DNA of 64,000 bases from contig NZ_LR881183.1 in assembly GCF_904067545.1 (NCBI RefSeq), forward strand, positions 62,001-126,000, written 5' to 3'. This DNA is from Thermococcus camini. Lineage in GTDB: Archaea > Methanobacteriota_B > Thermococci > Thermococcales > Thermococcaceae. Below, piece after piece: positions 20,284 to 28,344 of the stretch (position 1 is its first letter; every line of letters starts with the position of its first letter). Below the pieces are notes generated by a model that was given only the letters and a program-made list of their open reading frames with translations, searched no databases and was not told where the DNA came from. Both the position numbers and the translations under genes were made by a program.

Positions 20284-21322
20284 TCCGCCTCACCCTGGGG
20301 TCGAGCTTCAGGTAGAGGGCCTCCATGACCGTCGAGTTGATGAAGTATAGCAGGACCATGACAAGGGCGACGAAGAATATGTACCTGCCGTTGAAGGTGA
20401 ACGTCTGTGTTATCTCGCCGCCGGGTGATGGGTAGTAGTTCTTTCCCGCGGAGCGGGCGAAAACGTAGCCTATGCCGTTGACGTTGAAGAGCTTTTCGAC
20501 GGCCATCGCGTTTATCAGGAGGCTGAGGAAGTTGTAGCTTGTAAAGGTTAGGAAAGATGGAAGGACTGTTCTGAGGAGCTTTTTCATTATCCTTTTGTCG
20601 GGAAGGCCTTTGAGCACGTCCGCGAAGAAGTGCTCCTCGTGGGTTTCCCTCCTCACCAGGGTTCTCACGTTGAAAGCGTATATGACGACGTTGGCGAAGG
20701 TCAGCGTCAGGACCGGGAGGAGAAGGGCGTTCAAATAGGTAAAAACGCTAACTTCCCCGGTAGCCTTGGCACGGGCGATGTAGCTCGTGTAGTCTATCGT
20801 GGAAAGATCCAGCCGCCACCAGAGCGTCCACAGGAGAAATATTGCCCAGAACCAGCCGGGAATTGCGGAGAATATCGGTGCTAGGGTGGAAAGAACTTTG
20901 TCCCACTGGCCTCCCTGATAGCCAGCCTTCAAGCCCCAGTAGAGGCCCAGCAGGAACACCAGGGTCATAGTCAGGAGGAGAACGGTGAAGGTCGTCAGGA
21001 TAGCCTTTTCCGGCGTCGTCATGAAGGCCTCCTCGAAACTCTCCCTGGGGCTGGGGTTGTATAGCCTGGCCTCCATGTCACCCTGCTTCACGATGATGAC
21101 CGTCCCGTTCTTTCTGCTGAAGATGGCGAACGAAAAGTTGGCGTACTCGTAGGTTTTTTCCAGGCTTTCTCTTATCCCCATCTTCCCTTCCACAGGAACG
21201 CCGAGCTCCTTCATCTCGATCGAGTTTATCTTGTGCTCGGCCTGGGCGATTAGAACGCCCGTGATGATGAGAACAATTATTAGCAGTGTTACGTTCTCCA
21301 GGACTTTACCAATGAATCTCAT
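20276..21322 (-). CDS. Orphan peptide-type ABC permease, DppB family (second copy)
   Basis: This is the 348-residue partner of the preceding gene: an N-terminal helix, about 90 external residues, then the core with the altered contact loop ADVLKGLPDKRIMKKLLRTV and the end ALYLKLDPR. I chose the ATG at 21322 (MRFIGKVLEN); the frame is open to a GTG at 21355, but that codon lies in the TATA box (CTTTTTAAG, 21355-21363). It is the first gene of the pair and probably of a unit running on into the membrane protein at 18263. Confidence 0.87.
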   Translation of the reverse strand: MRFIGKVLENVTLLIIVLIITGVLIAQAEHKINSIEMKELGVPVEGKMGIRESLEKTYEYANFSFAIFSRKNGTVIIVKQGDMEARLYNPSPRESFEEAFMTTPEKAILTTFTVLLLTMTLVFLLGLYWGLKAGYQGGQWDKVLSTLAPIFSAIPGWFWAIFLLWTLWWRLDLSTIDYTSYIARAKATGEVSVFTYLNALLLPVLTLTFANVVIYAFNVRTLVRRETHEEHFFADVLKGLPDKRIMKKLLRTVLPSFLTFTSYNFLSLLINAMAVEKLFNVNGIGYVFARSAGKNYYPSPGGEITQTFTFNGRYIFFVALVMVLLYFINSTVMEALYLKLDPRVRRNV

Positions 21323-21354
21323 TCCTGGAGCACCGTGGTAAAGTACTCTCCCCA

Positions 21355-21363
21355 CTTAAAAAG
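21355..21363 (-). promoter_or_regulatory. TATA box of the second orphan permease pair
   Basis: The minus strand reads CTTTTTAAG. The predicted start site near 21334 leaves a leader of about 12 nt before ATG 21322. Confidence 0.55.
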
Positions 21364-21435
21364 CTTTCCATCTGTGAATAAACTGAAAAATTTGGGTGTG
21401 TTCGGACATTTTGATGTAAAAAATGGTGATTGGGG

Positions 21436-22338
21436 TTAGGCTCTCTCCCTCTTCATCGCCGGTGCGACGTCCCTGGCAACGCGCCTCGCGCTGAAGAGCG
21501 TCAGCGGGTCCATCGTCCTGTAGATTGCGAGCTGGCAGCCGCTTATGCGGACATCTATGTATTTCTTCGCCTCCATCGCCACCTTCAGATACTCCCTTAT
21601 GCTCTCGGCCCTGTCAAAATCCAGCCCGGCTTTCTTAAGCCTCTCAACGTTCAGCTCGTGAATCGTCAGTGGCTGGAGCATCATCTCGTCAATCCCGAGG
21701 GAAGCCGCCAACTCGGCTATCCTCGGTACCTCCTCATCATTGATGCCGGGCATGAATATAGTCCTTACAACCGAGCGGACGCTTTTATCTGAGCCGACTA
21801 TTCTAAGGGCGTTCACGACGGCATCGAAGGTGTCGGCGTTGGTGATTTTGAGGTGCTTCTCCCTGCTTGCCGCGTCGAGGCTTATCATCACGAGGTCGAA
21901 GTCGAGCTTCTCCCAGAGTTCCTCCGTCAAAAGCGAGCCGTTGGTCTGCAGGTCGAGCCTCGCCTCCGGAAACCTCTCGCGGAGCATCCTGTTTACTTCA
22001 ACTATGCGCGGGCTTATGAGCGGCTCGCCGTACTGTGAAACGGTTATGGCGTATGGCCTCTCCCAGCCGTAGTAGCCGGGCTTTGGGGCCTTTCCGAGCT
22101 TTACTGCAACGTTTGAGTAGCAGAATATGCAGTCGTGGTTGCAGGCTGGGGTTAGCTCGTAGCTCGGGTGGTGAACGGGATTTGGGTTGCTCAAATCGAG
22201 CCCCTGACAGCCCTGACAGTGGGTGGGGAACTTCAAATCCATCACGAACTTCTTTAACAGCCTCGCCTCCTCGTTCTCAAGAATATGGGGCTCCACACCC
22301 ATGCTCCTTGCGAACTCCTCCCAGCTCATCCGTTTCAT
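21436..22338 (-). CDS. Radical SAM protein of unknown substrate
   Basis: This 300-residue enzyme carries the radical SAM cluster motif CNHDCIFC (Cys66, Cys70, Cys73), a preceding cysteine pair at Cys41 and Cys44 (HCQGCQG), a Gly-rich GEPLISP segment that would contact SAM, and LDLQTNGSLL later in the barrel. The early pair could bind zinc or help hold another cluster. The frame is open far upstream, but GGTGAGAG directly before ATG 22338 and a TATA box at 22369-22377 fix the start. It has its own promoter, just after pyrK. Family resemblance is to MoaA/NifB/PqqE-like proteins; no substrate can be named. Confidence 0.85.
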   Translation of the reverse strand: MKRMSWEEFARSMGVEPHILENEEARLLKKFVMDLKFPTHCQGCQGLDLSNPNPVHHPSYELTPACNHDCIFCYSNVAVKLGKAPKPGYYGWERPYAITVSQYGEPLISPRIVEVNRMLRERFPEARLDLQTNGSLLTEELWEKLDFDLVMISLDAASREKHLKITNADTFDAVVNALRIVGSDKSVRSVVRTIFMPGINDEEVPRIAELAASLGIDEMMLQPLTIHELNVERLKKAGLDFDRAESIREYLKVAMEAKKYIDVRISGCQLAIYRTMDPLTLFSARRVARDVAPAMKRERA

Positions 22339-22368
22339 TCTCTCACCGGGGGAGGCAGAGAAAAGGGG

Positions 22369-22377
22369 TTTAAAAAG
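22369..22377 (-). promoter_or_regulatory. TATA box of the radical SAM gene
   Basis: The minus strand reads CTTTTTAAA in the 47-nt gap after pyrK, giving a start near 22347, about 9 nt before the ATG. Confidence 0.55.
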
Positions 22378-22385
22378 GTGATTGG

Positions 22386-23087
22386 TCAGAGCAGTCCCTT
22401 CAGCTGGAAACCATCGAAAACGGGCCCGTCCCTGCAGACGAGATACTTCCCGAGGTTGCAGGAGCCGCAGACGCCGATTCCGCACTTCATGTAGCGCTCA
22501 GCCGATATCTGGACGTTTTCGTAATTCATGACTCTGAGTACCGCTTTCAGCATAGGCTCCGGGCCGCAGGTGTAGGCCTGGTCGAACTCGTTCTTTCTCT
22601 CCGCCAGCACATCGGTTGGAAAGCCTTTCCTCCCGGCCGAGCCGTCGTCGGTGGTGATTACCACCTCGTTCACGTATTCTTCAATGTCCATCAGGGCCAG
22701 CTCTTCCTTCGAGCGGGCGCCGTAGATTAGGGTTACCCCCTCGAACCTCCCACTGTTCTGCCTCGCGAAGGCATAGAGCGGGGGAATCCCTATGCCGCCG
22801 CCGATGAGGACCGCTCGTTTCCCCTTCGGCTCGAAGCCCCTGCCGTACGGCCCGCGGATCCAGAGGTAGTCGCCCTCAGCCAGCTCGAAGAGCCTTGAGG
22901 TGAAGGGGCCGACCCTCTTGACGACTATCAAATCCCCCCAGGCCAGGCTGAAGGGTTTCTCACCAACCCCCGGAAGCCATGCCATTATGAACTGTCCGGC
23001 ATTGAATTCGAGCTTCTTATCGAAGCGGAAGGCCTTGACGTCCTTTGATACCTCCCAAACTTCCCTAAGCGCTACCCTTTCCAGCAT
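22386..23087 (-). CDS. pyrK: Dihydroorotate dehydrogenase electron-transfer subunit PyrK
   Basis: PyrK passes electrons from dihydroorotate dehydrogenase (PyrD, not in the window) through FAD and a [2Fe-2S] cluster to NAD. The 233-residue protein has the FAD-binding KPFSLA segment, the nucleotide-domain GGGIGIPPLYA, the CGPEPML element, and the C-terminal cluster site CGIGVCGSC plus a later cysteine (LVCRDGP). It overlaps the end of pyrC by 23 nt on the same strand, so the two pyrimidine genes form an operon with pyrC first. Confidence 0.93.
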   Translation of the reverse strand: MLERVALREVWEVSKDVKAFRFDKKLEFNAGQFIMAWLPGVGEKPFSLAWGDLIVVKRVGPFTSRLFELAEGDYLWIRGPYGRGFEPKGKRAVLIGGGIGIPPLYAFARQNSGRFEGVTLIYGARSKEELALMDIEEYVNEVVITTDDGSAGRKGFPTDVLAERKNEFDQAYTCGPEPMLKAVLRVMNYENVQISAERYMKCGIGVCGSCNLGKYLVCRDGPVFDGFQLKGLL

Positions 23088-24297
23088 TTATCCTGACCCC
23101 CTCCGGCTTTCCCACGATTTCATCTTCCTCCATGACGACTTTTCCGCGAAGAATCGTCATCACCACCTTTCCCCTCAGTCTTCTGCCATCCCAGGGGCTC
23201 CATTTTGCCTTCGTGTAGAACTCCTCCGGCTTAACCTTCCACTCCCTCTTGAGGTCCACCACGGTGAAGTCCGCGTCCTTTCCCACCTCGAACCCCTTGT
23301 TCGTTATTTCAAATATCCTAATAGGATTATCATGCATCTTCTCCACGATGTCGGAAAGCTCAAGCATCCCCCTGTTCACCGCGTCGAGGAGAAGTGCCAC
23401 CTCAGTTTCCAGTCCTGGTATCCCTGCTGCCCCTGATTCCTTATCTTCAAGCGTGTGAGGTGCGTGGTCGCTGGCTATGAGTGGAATGCGGGAAAAGTTC
23501 CTCCAGAGTGCCCTCCGGTCTTCTTCGTCCCTCAGCGGGGGATAGACCTTGAGGAGCGAGTTCCTCTCGTAGTTCTTCTTCGTCAGGAAAAGATGGTGGG
23601 GTGTAACCTCGAAGCTTACCCACGGAAGGTTTCTCCCCAGTATCGCCCAAATTCCATCGGCAGTCGATACATGGCAGATGTTGAGGGGCTTCCCCAGCTT
23701 TTCCGCCGCGTTCAATGCCCTGTTTATTGCCCTGATTTCGGCTTCCGGTGGTCTTTCGGGATTTTGGGCGATAATTTCGGCGTCCTCCGCGTGGACGCTT
23801 ACGATTCCGGGGGTGCAGGAGTAATCCCCTTTAAAATCCTCCGAAAAAACTCCTCCCGTTGAGGCCCCCATGAAGATTTTGTAGAAGTCCGCACCGGCCT
23901 TCACCGCATCCCCGCAGTTGTTTCTTATCAGAAAGCTCAGGGCGTAGTCGGCGTAGGCTCTCCCTTCAAACAGCGCTTTCCTCCGTTCAAACGTCTCAGC
24001 GTTCAAAATGGGCGGCTGGGTGTTGGGCATGTCGAAGACCGTGGTTATTCCCCCGTGTAGGGCTGCCATCGTGCCGGTTTCAACGGTCTCTTTTTTTCTC
24101 TGGTCAAAATCCCTTAGATGGACGTGTACGTCTATCAAGCCCGGGAGTATGGCCTTTCCACGACCAATTTGAATGGTTTCTTCTCCCCTCAGCTCGCCCT
24201 TTGAGACGCGCAGAATCTTGCCGTCAGAAACCCCTATGCTTCCTCCTATCAGTTTCTCACCCGTCAGGAGCTTCCCTTTCAGAACCAGGTCGTACAT
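23065..24297 (-). CDS. pyrC: Dihydroorotase PyrC
   Basis: Dihydroorotase closes carbamoyl aspartate to dihydroorotate, the third step of pyrimidine synthesis. The 410-residue zinc hydrolase shows the HxH metal site (DVHVHLRD), the lysine expected to be carboxylated in ADFYKIFMGASTGG, the histidines of SVHAEDAE and ICHVST, and IASDHAPH near the end. I chose ATG 24297 (MYDLVLKGKLL); the open frame further upstream runs through the AT-rich promoter region. A minus-strand TATA box lies at 24326-24334, so the leader is very short. Confidence 0.93.
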   Translation of the reverse strand: MYDLVLKGKLLTGEKLIGGSIGVSDGKILRVSKGELRGEETIQIGRGKAILPGLIDVHVHLRDFDQRKKETVETGTMAALHGGITTVFDMPNTQPPILNAETFERRKALFEGRAYADYALSFLIRNNCGDAVKAGADFYKIFMGASTGGVFSEDFKGDYSCTPGIVSVHAEDAEIIAQNPERPPEAEIRAINRALNAAEKLGKPLNICHVSTADGIWAILGRNLPWVSFEVTPHHLFLTKKNYERNSLLKVYPPLRDEEDRRALWRNFSRIPLIASDHAPHTLEDKESGAAGIPGLETEVALLLDAVNRGMLELSDIVEKMHDNPIRIFEITNKGFEVGKDADFTVVDLKREWKVKPEEFYTKAKWSPWDGRRLRGKVVMTILRGKVVMEEDEIVGKPEGVRINAGKGSA

Positions 24298-24325
24298 AGT
24301 GCCCGCTTGGGGGTGGATACGTTGC

Positions 24326-24334
24326 CATTTTAAG
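24326..24334 (-). promoter_or_regulatory. TATA box for pyrC-pyrK
   Basis: The minus strand reads CTTAAAATG about 30 nt before ATG 24297, so the transcript would start within about 8 nt of the start codon. Confidence 0.5.
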
Positions 24335-24570
24335 TTTTTTGCTTCGCTCGATGAGAGGGAGTCCATCAAAAAGTCCGCTAACGATTTTTTGGACTTTCCC
24401 CACGTTTGTGTGCTCTTTTTTGGAAATTTTATTGGGTTTACTATTTTTTGGTGGCAATAGGCTGGCGTGCGGTGGCACAATTGGCCTGGGACCATATGAT
24501 AGCTTTATTGAAGACGATTAGCCGTATGTCCCCTTGTTTTCATTGACGTTACTTTTACAAGAACGTAACC

Positions 24571-24580
24571 CTTAAATAGG
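24571..24580 (+). promoter_or_regulatory. TATA box of the oligopeptide-binding protein gene
   Basis: CTTAAATAGG predicts a start near 24603 and a leader of about 50 nt. ACGTTAC (24547-24553) and ACGTAAC (24563-24569) flank the upstream side as imperfect inverted arms. A second TATA-like ATTATAC at 24604 cannot be excluded. Confidence 0.5.
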
Positions 24581-24619
24581 CTTCCAATGTATATCTCCAT
24601 GCCATTATACACCACATAT

Positions 24620-24631
24620 GGCAACATTGCC
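24620..24631 (+). repeat. Perfect inverted repeat in the importer leader
   Basis: GGCAACATTGCC has 5-bp arms around a 2-bp centre. It lies between the predicted start site and the AAGGAGG ribosome site at 24640-24646, where a bound regulator could block transcription. Confidence 0.45.
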
Positions 24632-24655
24632 AAAAAGTGAAGGAGGCAGTGGAGT

Positions 24656-27073
24656 ATGAAGAAGGCTTTGGGATTGTTTGTTATGGGCTTGATGTTGTTT
24701 AGTTTGTTTGCCGTCCACTCCGTCAGTGCGGCGGACTACACGCCGAAGGACATACCGCTGGACAGCCAGGAGGCAAAGGACAGGTTCAAGGCCGACCTCC
24801 AGTGGTACCTCAAGTACGGCCACTTCGTTATCAGCAACGGTCCGTACATTCTTGACATGTACTCCCCGGAGAACCTCTACCTCAAGCTTGAGAAGTTCAA
24901 TGGTAAGAGGAACATCTTCAACGATGATCCCAAGCTCCCGAAGGATGGTTATGCCGATGTTATCGAGTACCAGGGTGTCCAGAACGAGGAGACCATAATC
25001 CTCCAGGTCGCCAAGGGTGAGTTCGACATTGGACTCTTCGCCTTCGGCGCCAACAAGTACCAGGGCCTCGGAAGCGACGTTCTCGCCAACCTCAACCTCT
25101 ACAAGAGCGCCAGCTCCTCCGTCGAGCTGAGCATCAACCCGTACAAGGACCCGGATCAGGACCTTCCGATCGTCACCGTCGGTGACAACGTTTACTTCAA
25201 CCCGTTCGCCATCAGGGAAGTTAGGTTCGCCATGAACTGGCTCATCAGCAGGAACTACATCATCCAGAACATCTACCAGGGTAGCGGTGCCGCCGCCCTC
25301 AGCGGCATCACCCCGAGCGACCCCGCCGCCAAGTACTTTGGCCCAGTCTACGACGCCCTTCACCTCACCGCCGACGGCAACGAGGACCTCGCCCTCAAGA
25401 TGATAAGCGACGCCATGCAGAAGGCTGCCCAGCAGGTTGCTGCCGCCGGCCACACCCTTGAGAAGAGGGACGATGGTTTCTGGTACTTTGACGGTCAGCC
25501 GGTTGAGGTTAAGTTCGTTATCCGTACTGAGGACGAGAGGAAGGACATAGGCCTTTACATCTCCGACCTTCTCGAGAAGAAGGTTGGTTTCAAGGTTGAT
25601 AGGATGCTTCTTGACAGGCAGAAGGCGAGTGAGATTGTTTTCAGGAAGCCGATTAGCAATTACGAGTGGAATCTCTACACTGGTGGTTGGGGTGCTGGTG
25701 GTCTTGGAAGCATGTACCCTGACTGGCAGATTTACTACTGGTACTCACCGCTCGGCTACTACCCGAACTTCCAGGACCCCAGGCACCAGCCGGACGTCAC
25801 CGTTGAGGACGCCCTCAAGTTCATAGGCGACGGCAGCGTTACCGCTGGTCTCCAGAAGCTCCAGACCAAGTACTACACCAGCGAGGAGAGCCTCGGCCCG
25901 ATACTCAAGTGGACCACCAAGGAGATCGGTTACCTCCTGCTCATGACCCAGTACACCGACCCGACCACCAACACCACCATAGTCCTCAACAACGCCGACC
26001 AGTACTGGGACCTCCAGAAGATCGGCATTACCATTGGTATCATGGACAGTGTCAGGATCTTCCTCGTTGAGAACTGGGAGTTCTATCCAACCAACAAGCA
26101 GAGGGTCACCGACATCATTAGTGATGACAGCGTTGGTATCGCCAGCAGGTGGAGCATAATGAGCGCCAAGACCCCGGACAAGCACCTCAAGGTCGCCCAG
26201 TTCGCCTCAACCGGTGCCCTCTTCATGAGCGCTATCAACCCGGTTGGAGGTATCACCGACGTTTACAGCACCAGGCTCTGGAACCTCATCCATGACACCG
26301 GTGGAACCATCAACTTCGACGGTCTCTACGTCCCGTACAGGTGCAAGTGGACCCTTGAGAAGGGTGAGTTCACCGTTCCGGACGATGCGGTCGTCTACAA
26401 CCAGACCCAGGGCTGGATTGCCGCCCACGCTGGCGAGAAGGCCAAGGTTAAGGTCACCGTCACCTGTGACATGGGTGAGTGGCAGAACGGCGTGAAGATG
26501 ACCGTTGACGACATCAAGTACTTCATAGCTTTCATCTACACCTGGGCTTACAAGGACACTCCGGACGACCCGTATTACGACAGCTCCCTCAGTGACACTG
26601 CCGCCACCTACCAGACCTACCTCGGCTTCCAGTTCAACGACAACGGTTACGTGGTTTACGGTAACTACGTCCACCCGTTCGCGGACGACATTACCGCGGG
26701 CAACTACGTCATCTACCCGAGCATGCCGTGGGAGATGTACTGGGCCATGGGTGAGCTCGTCGCCAACGGCGACGCCTACGACGCCAGCAGCAAGTACTCC
26801 TTCAGCAGCAGCGGTGAGGGACTCCTCCAGCTCGACCTCCTCACCAAGCAGCACGTCGATGACCTCGCCAAGGTCATCCTCAAGATCTCCGGCCTCACCT
26901 GGGACGACATAACCAGCACCACGACCACCACCGAGACCGGTCCGACTACTACCGCTCCGACCACCACGACCACCACTGGTGGCGGTGGAGGCAACACCAC
27001 CACCTACGTTGTCGTCGGCCTGGTGATAATCATCATCGCCGCGGCCGCCTGGTACTTCACCAAGAAGAAGTGA
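24656..27073 (+). CDS. Oligopeptide ABC transporter substrate-binding protein, membrane-anchored
   Basis: The 805-residue exported protein begins with a signal peptide (cleavage likely after SVSA, near 25) and has no lipoprotein cysteine. A long family-5 solute-binding domain follows (about 40-750), then a Thr-rich linker, five glycines, a C-terminal membrane helix (YVVVGLVIIIIAAAAWYF) and KKK. Archaeal binding proteins of this kind stay on the cell surface by that helix. AAGGAGG at 24640-24646 precedes the ATG. Permeases and ATPases follow from 27278 on the same strand after a T-rich region and a new TATA box, so this gene can be expressed separately and at higher level. Substrate is probably oligopeptides; sugars are possible. 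Confidence 0.9.
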   Translation: MKKALGLFVMGLMLFSLFAVHSVSAADYTPKDIPLDSQEAKDRFKADLQWYLKYGHFVISNGPYILDMYSPENLYLKLEKFNGKRNIFNDDPKLPKDGYADVIEYQGVQNEETIILQVAKGEFDIGLFAFGANKYQGLGSDVLANLNLYKSASSSVELSINPYKDPDQDLPIVTVGDNVYFNPFAIREVRFAMNWLISRNYIIQNIYQGSGAAALSGITPSDPAAKYFGPVYDALHLTADGNEDLALKMISDAMQKAAQQVAAAGHTLEKRDDGFWYFDGQPVEVKFVIRTEDERKDIGLYISDLLEKKVGFKVDRMLLDRQKASEIVFRKPISNYEWNLYTGGWGAGGLGSMYPDWQIYYWYSPLGYYPNFQDPRHQPDVTVEDALKFIGDGSVTAGLQKLQTKYYTSEESLGPILKWTTKEIGYLLLMTQYTDPTTNTTIVLNNADQYWDLQKIGITIGIMDSVRIFLVENWEFYPTNKQRVTDIISDDSVGIASRWSIMSAKTPDKHLKVAQFASTGALFMSAINPVGGITDVYSTRLWNLIHDTGGTINFDGLYVPYRCKWTLEKGEFTVPDDAVVYNQTQGWIAAHAGEKAKVKVTVTCDMGEWQNGVKMTVDDIKYFIAFIYTWAYKDTPDDPYYDSSLSDTAATYQTYLGFQFNDNGYVVYGNYVHPFADDITAGNYVIYPSMPWEMYWAMGELVANGDAYDASSKYSFSSSGEGLLQLDLLTKQHVDDLAKVILKISGLTWDDITSTTTTTETGPTTTAPTTTTTTGGGGGNTTTYVVVGLVIIIIAAAAWYFTKKK

Positions 27074-27081
27074 AGGGGCAT

Positions 27082-27110
27082 GTTTTCTTTCCTTTTTGTT
27101 TGAATTTTTC
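27082..27110 (+). terminator. T-rich terminator after the binding-protein gene
   Basis: Starting 8 nt after the stop codon, the plus strand has four T-runs (TTTT, TTT, TTTTT, TTTTT) within 29 nt, the usual archaeal termination signal. It would uncouple the binding-protein gene from the permease genes. Confidence 0.6.
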
Positions 27111-27205
27111 TATCCATAAAGACCTCTATGTTCTCATGTGGTGACTTTTTCATCGGAATGCTCTCTTGTGGACGTTCTCGAAAAATGTGTACATTAATGC
27201 AGTAA

Positions 27206-27216
27206 GATATATAAAG
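27206..27216 (+). promoter_or_regulatory. TATA box of the permease and ATPase genes
   Basis: GATATATAAAG lies in the 204-nt gap before the DppB-type gene, with a predicted start near 27236 and a leader of about 40 nt. Confidence 0.65.
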
Positions 27217-27277
27217 CCAGTTTTACAATGTTGAAAAAGATACATTAAACACGAGCAACCTACGTGGGGGTGAAAAA

Positions 27278-28333
27278 ATGGGGTATCTAAAATATCTGGT
27301 GTTTAGGATTCTGAACGCTATCCTCGTTCTGCTGATTGTGACGTTTATCATCGCGGCCCTCTTCGTGAAGGTCGCGGAACAGAGCAACCTGGCAAAGATG
27401 AACGATGAGATGATGCAATGGGACAGGACCACAGGTCAGAATATCCTGAGAACCCAGGGTCAGGACGCCTATGAGAAGGCGAAAGCCGAGCATGAGCAGT
27501 TCCTGAGGGAGAAGTACGAACTCAACCTACCGTACTGGCATAAGGTTTACAATAAAGCCGTACGCACGCTGAAGCTTGATTTCGGAACCACCACCACGCC
27601 CATCTTCGGAACCAACAACGTCTCGGACATCATCAAGGTTGCCGTTCCGAGGAGCATCCTGCTCTTCACGACCGCGACGATAATAGTCATCATTCTGGGT
27701 ATCTTCCTTGGAGTCAGGGCCGCCAGGCACGCCGGCAGCGTCTTCGACAGGGGTCTCTCCATCTTCGCGCTGCTCACCTACAGTCTGCCGATGTGGTGGA
27801 CCGGAATGATGTTCCTCCTGATCTTCGCCTTCAAGCTCGGCTGGTTCCCGCTCAGCTCGATGTTTGACCCGCAGCTCACCGGCTGGGCGCACGTTAAGGA
27901 TGTTCTCTACAAGCTTACCCTCCCGGTACTCACCTATGTCTTCGTCGCCTTCGGTGGCTGGGCCTGGACGACCAGGAACATCATGATAGGCACCCTCCAG
28001 GAGGACTTCATCATGGCGGCGAGGGCCAAGGGTGTCCCCGAGCACAAGATCATCTACGGTCATGCCCTCCGCGCGGCAGCGCCGCCGATAGTCACCATGA
28101 TCATCTTTGCCCTCCTTGGCTCCCTCGGCGGTGCCATCATCAGTGAGCTCGTCTTCAACTACCCGGGAATGGGCAGGCTTTACTGGGTCGCCCTCCAGCA
28201 GAACGAGACCAACCTCCTCATAGGTCTGACGTACTTCTTCACGGTGCTCTACCTTGCGGGAGTCGTCATCGCGGACATGATCTACGGATTCCTCGACCCG
28301 CGTGTCAAGGTCGGTGCTTCCGCCAAGATGTGA
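27278..28333 (+). CDS. Oligopeptide ABC transporter permease, DppB family
   Basis: This 351-residue permease has an N-terminal helix (about 9-31), an external segment of about 85 residues, then five helices with the canonical ATPase-contact loop DFIMAARAKGVPEHKIIYGHAL and the tail YGFLDPRVK. GGGGGTGA precedes the ATG. Unlike the two orphan copies at 16323 and 20276, it keeps the standard AARAKG motif. The DppC-type gene follows after 11 nt. With 28345-31802 it makes a complete import complex fed by the binding protein at 24656. Confidence 0.92.
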   Translation: MGYLKYLVFRILNAILVLLIVTFIIAALFVKVAEQSNLAKMNDEMMQWDRTTGQNILRTQGQDAYEKAKAEHEQFLREKYELNLPYWHKVYNKAVRTLKLDFGTTTTPIFGTNNVSDIIKVAVPRSILLFTTATIIVIILGIFLGVRAARHAGSVFDRGLSIFALLTYSLPMWWTGMMFLLIFAFKLGWFPLSSMFDPQLTGWAHVKDVLYKLTLPVLTYVFVAFGGWAWTTRNIMIGTLQEDFIMAARAKGVPEHKIIYGHALRAAAPPIVTMIIFALLGSLGGAIISELVFNYPGMGRLYWVALQQNETNLLIGLTYFFTVLYLAGVVIADMIYGFLDPRVKVGASAKM

Positions 28334-28344
28334 GGTGATTCACG

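Larger units (their letters stand above)
24298..24655. other. Divergent region between pyrC and the oligopeptide importer
   Basis: These 358 bases are AT-richer than the genes. The left end holds the pyrC promoter; the right end holds the binding-protein promoter, an inverted repeat and the ribosome site. The middle (about 24340-24540) has T-rich stretches and short open frames in several directions, none with the codon use of the neighbouring genes, and no RNA structure I can support. Confidence 0.65.
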
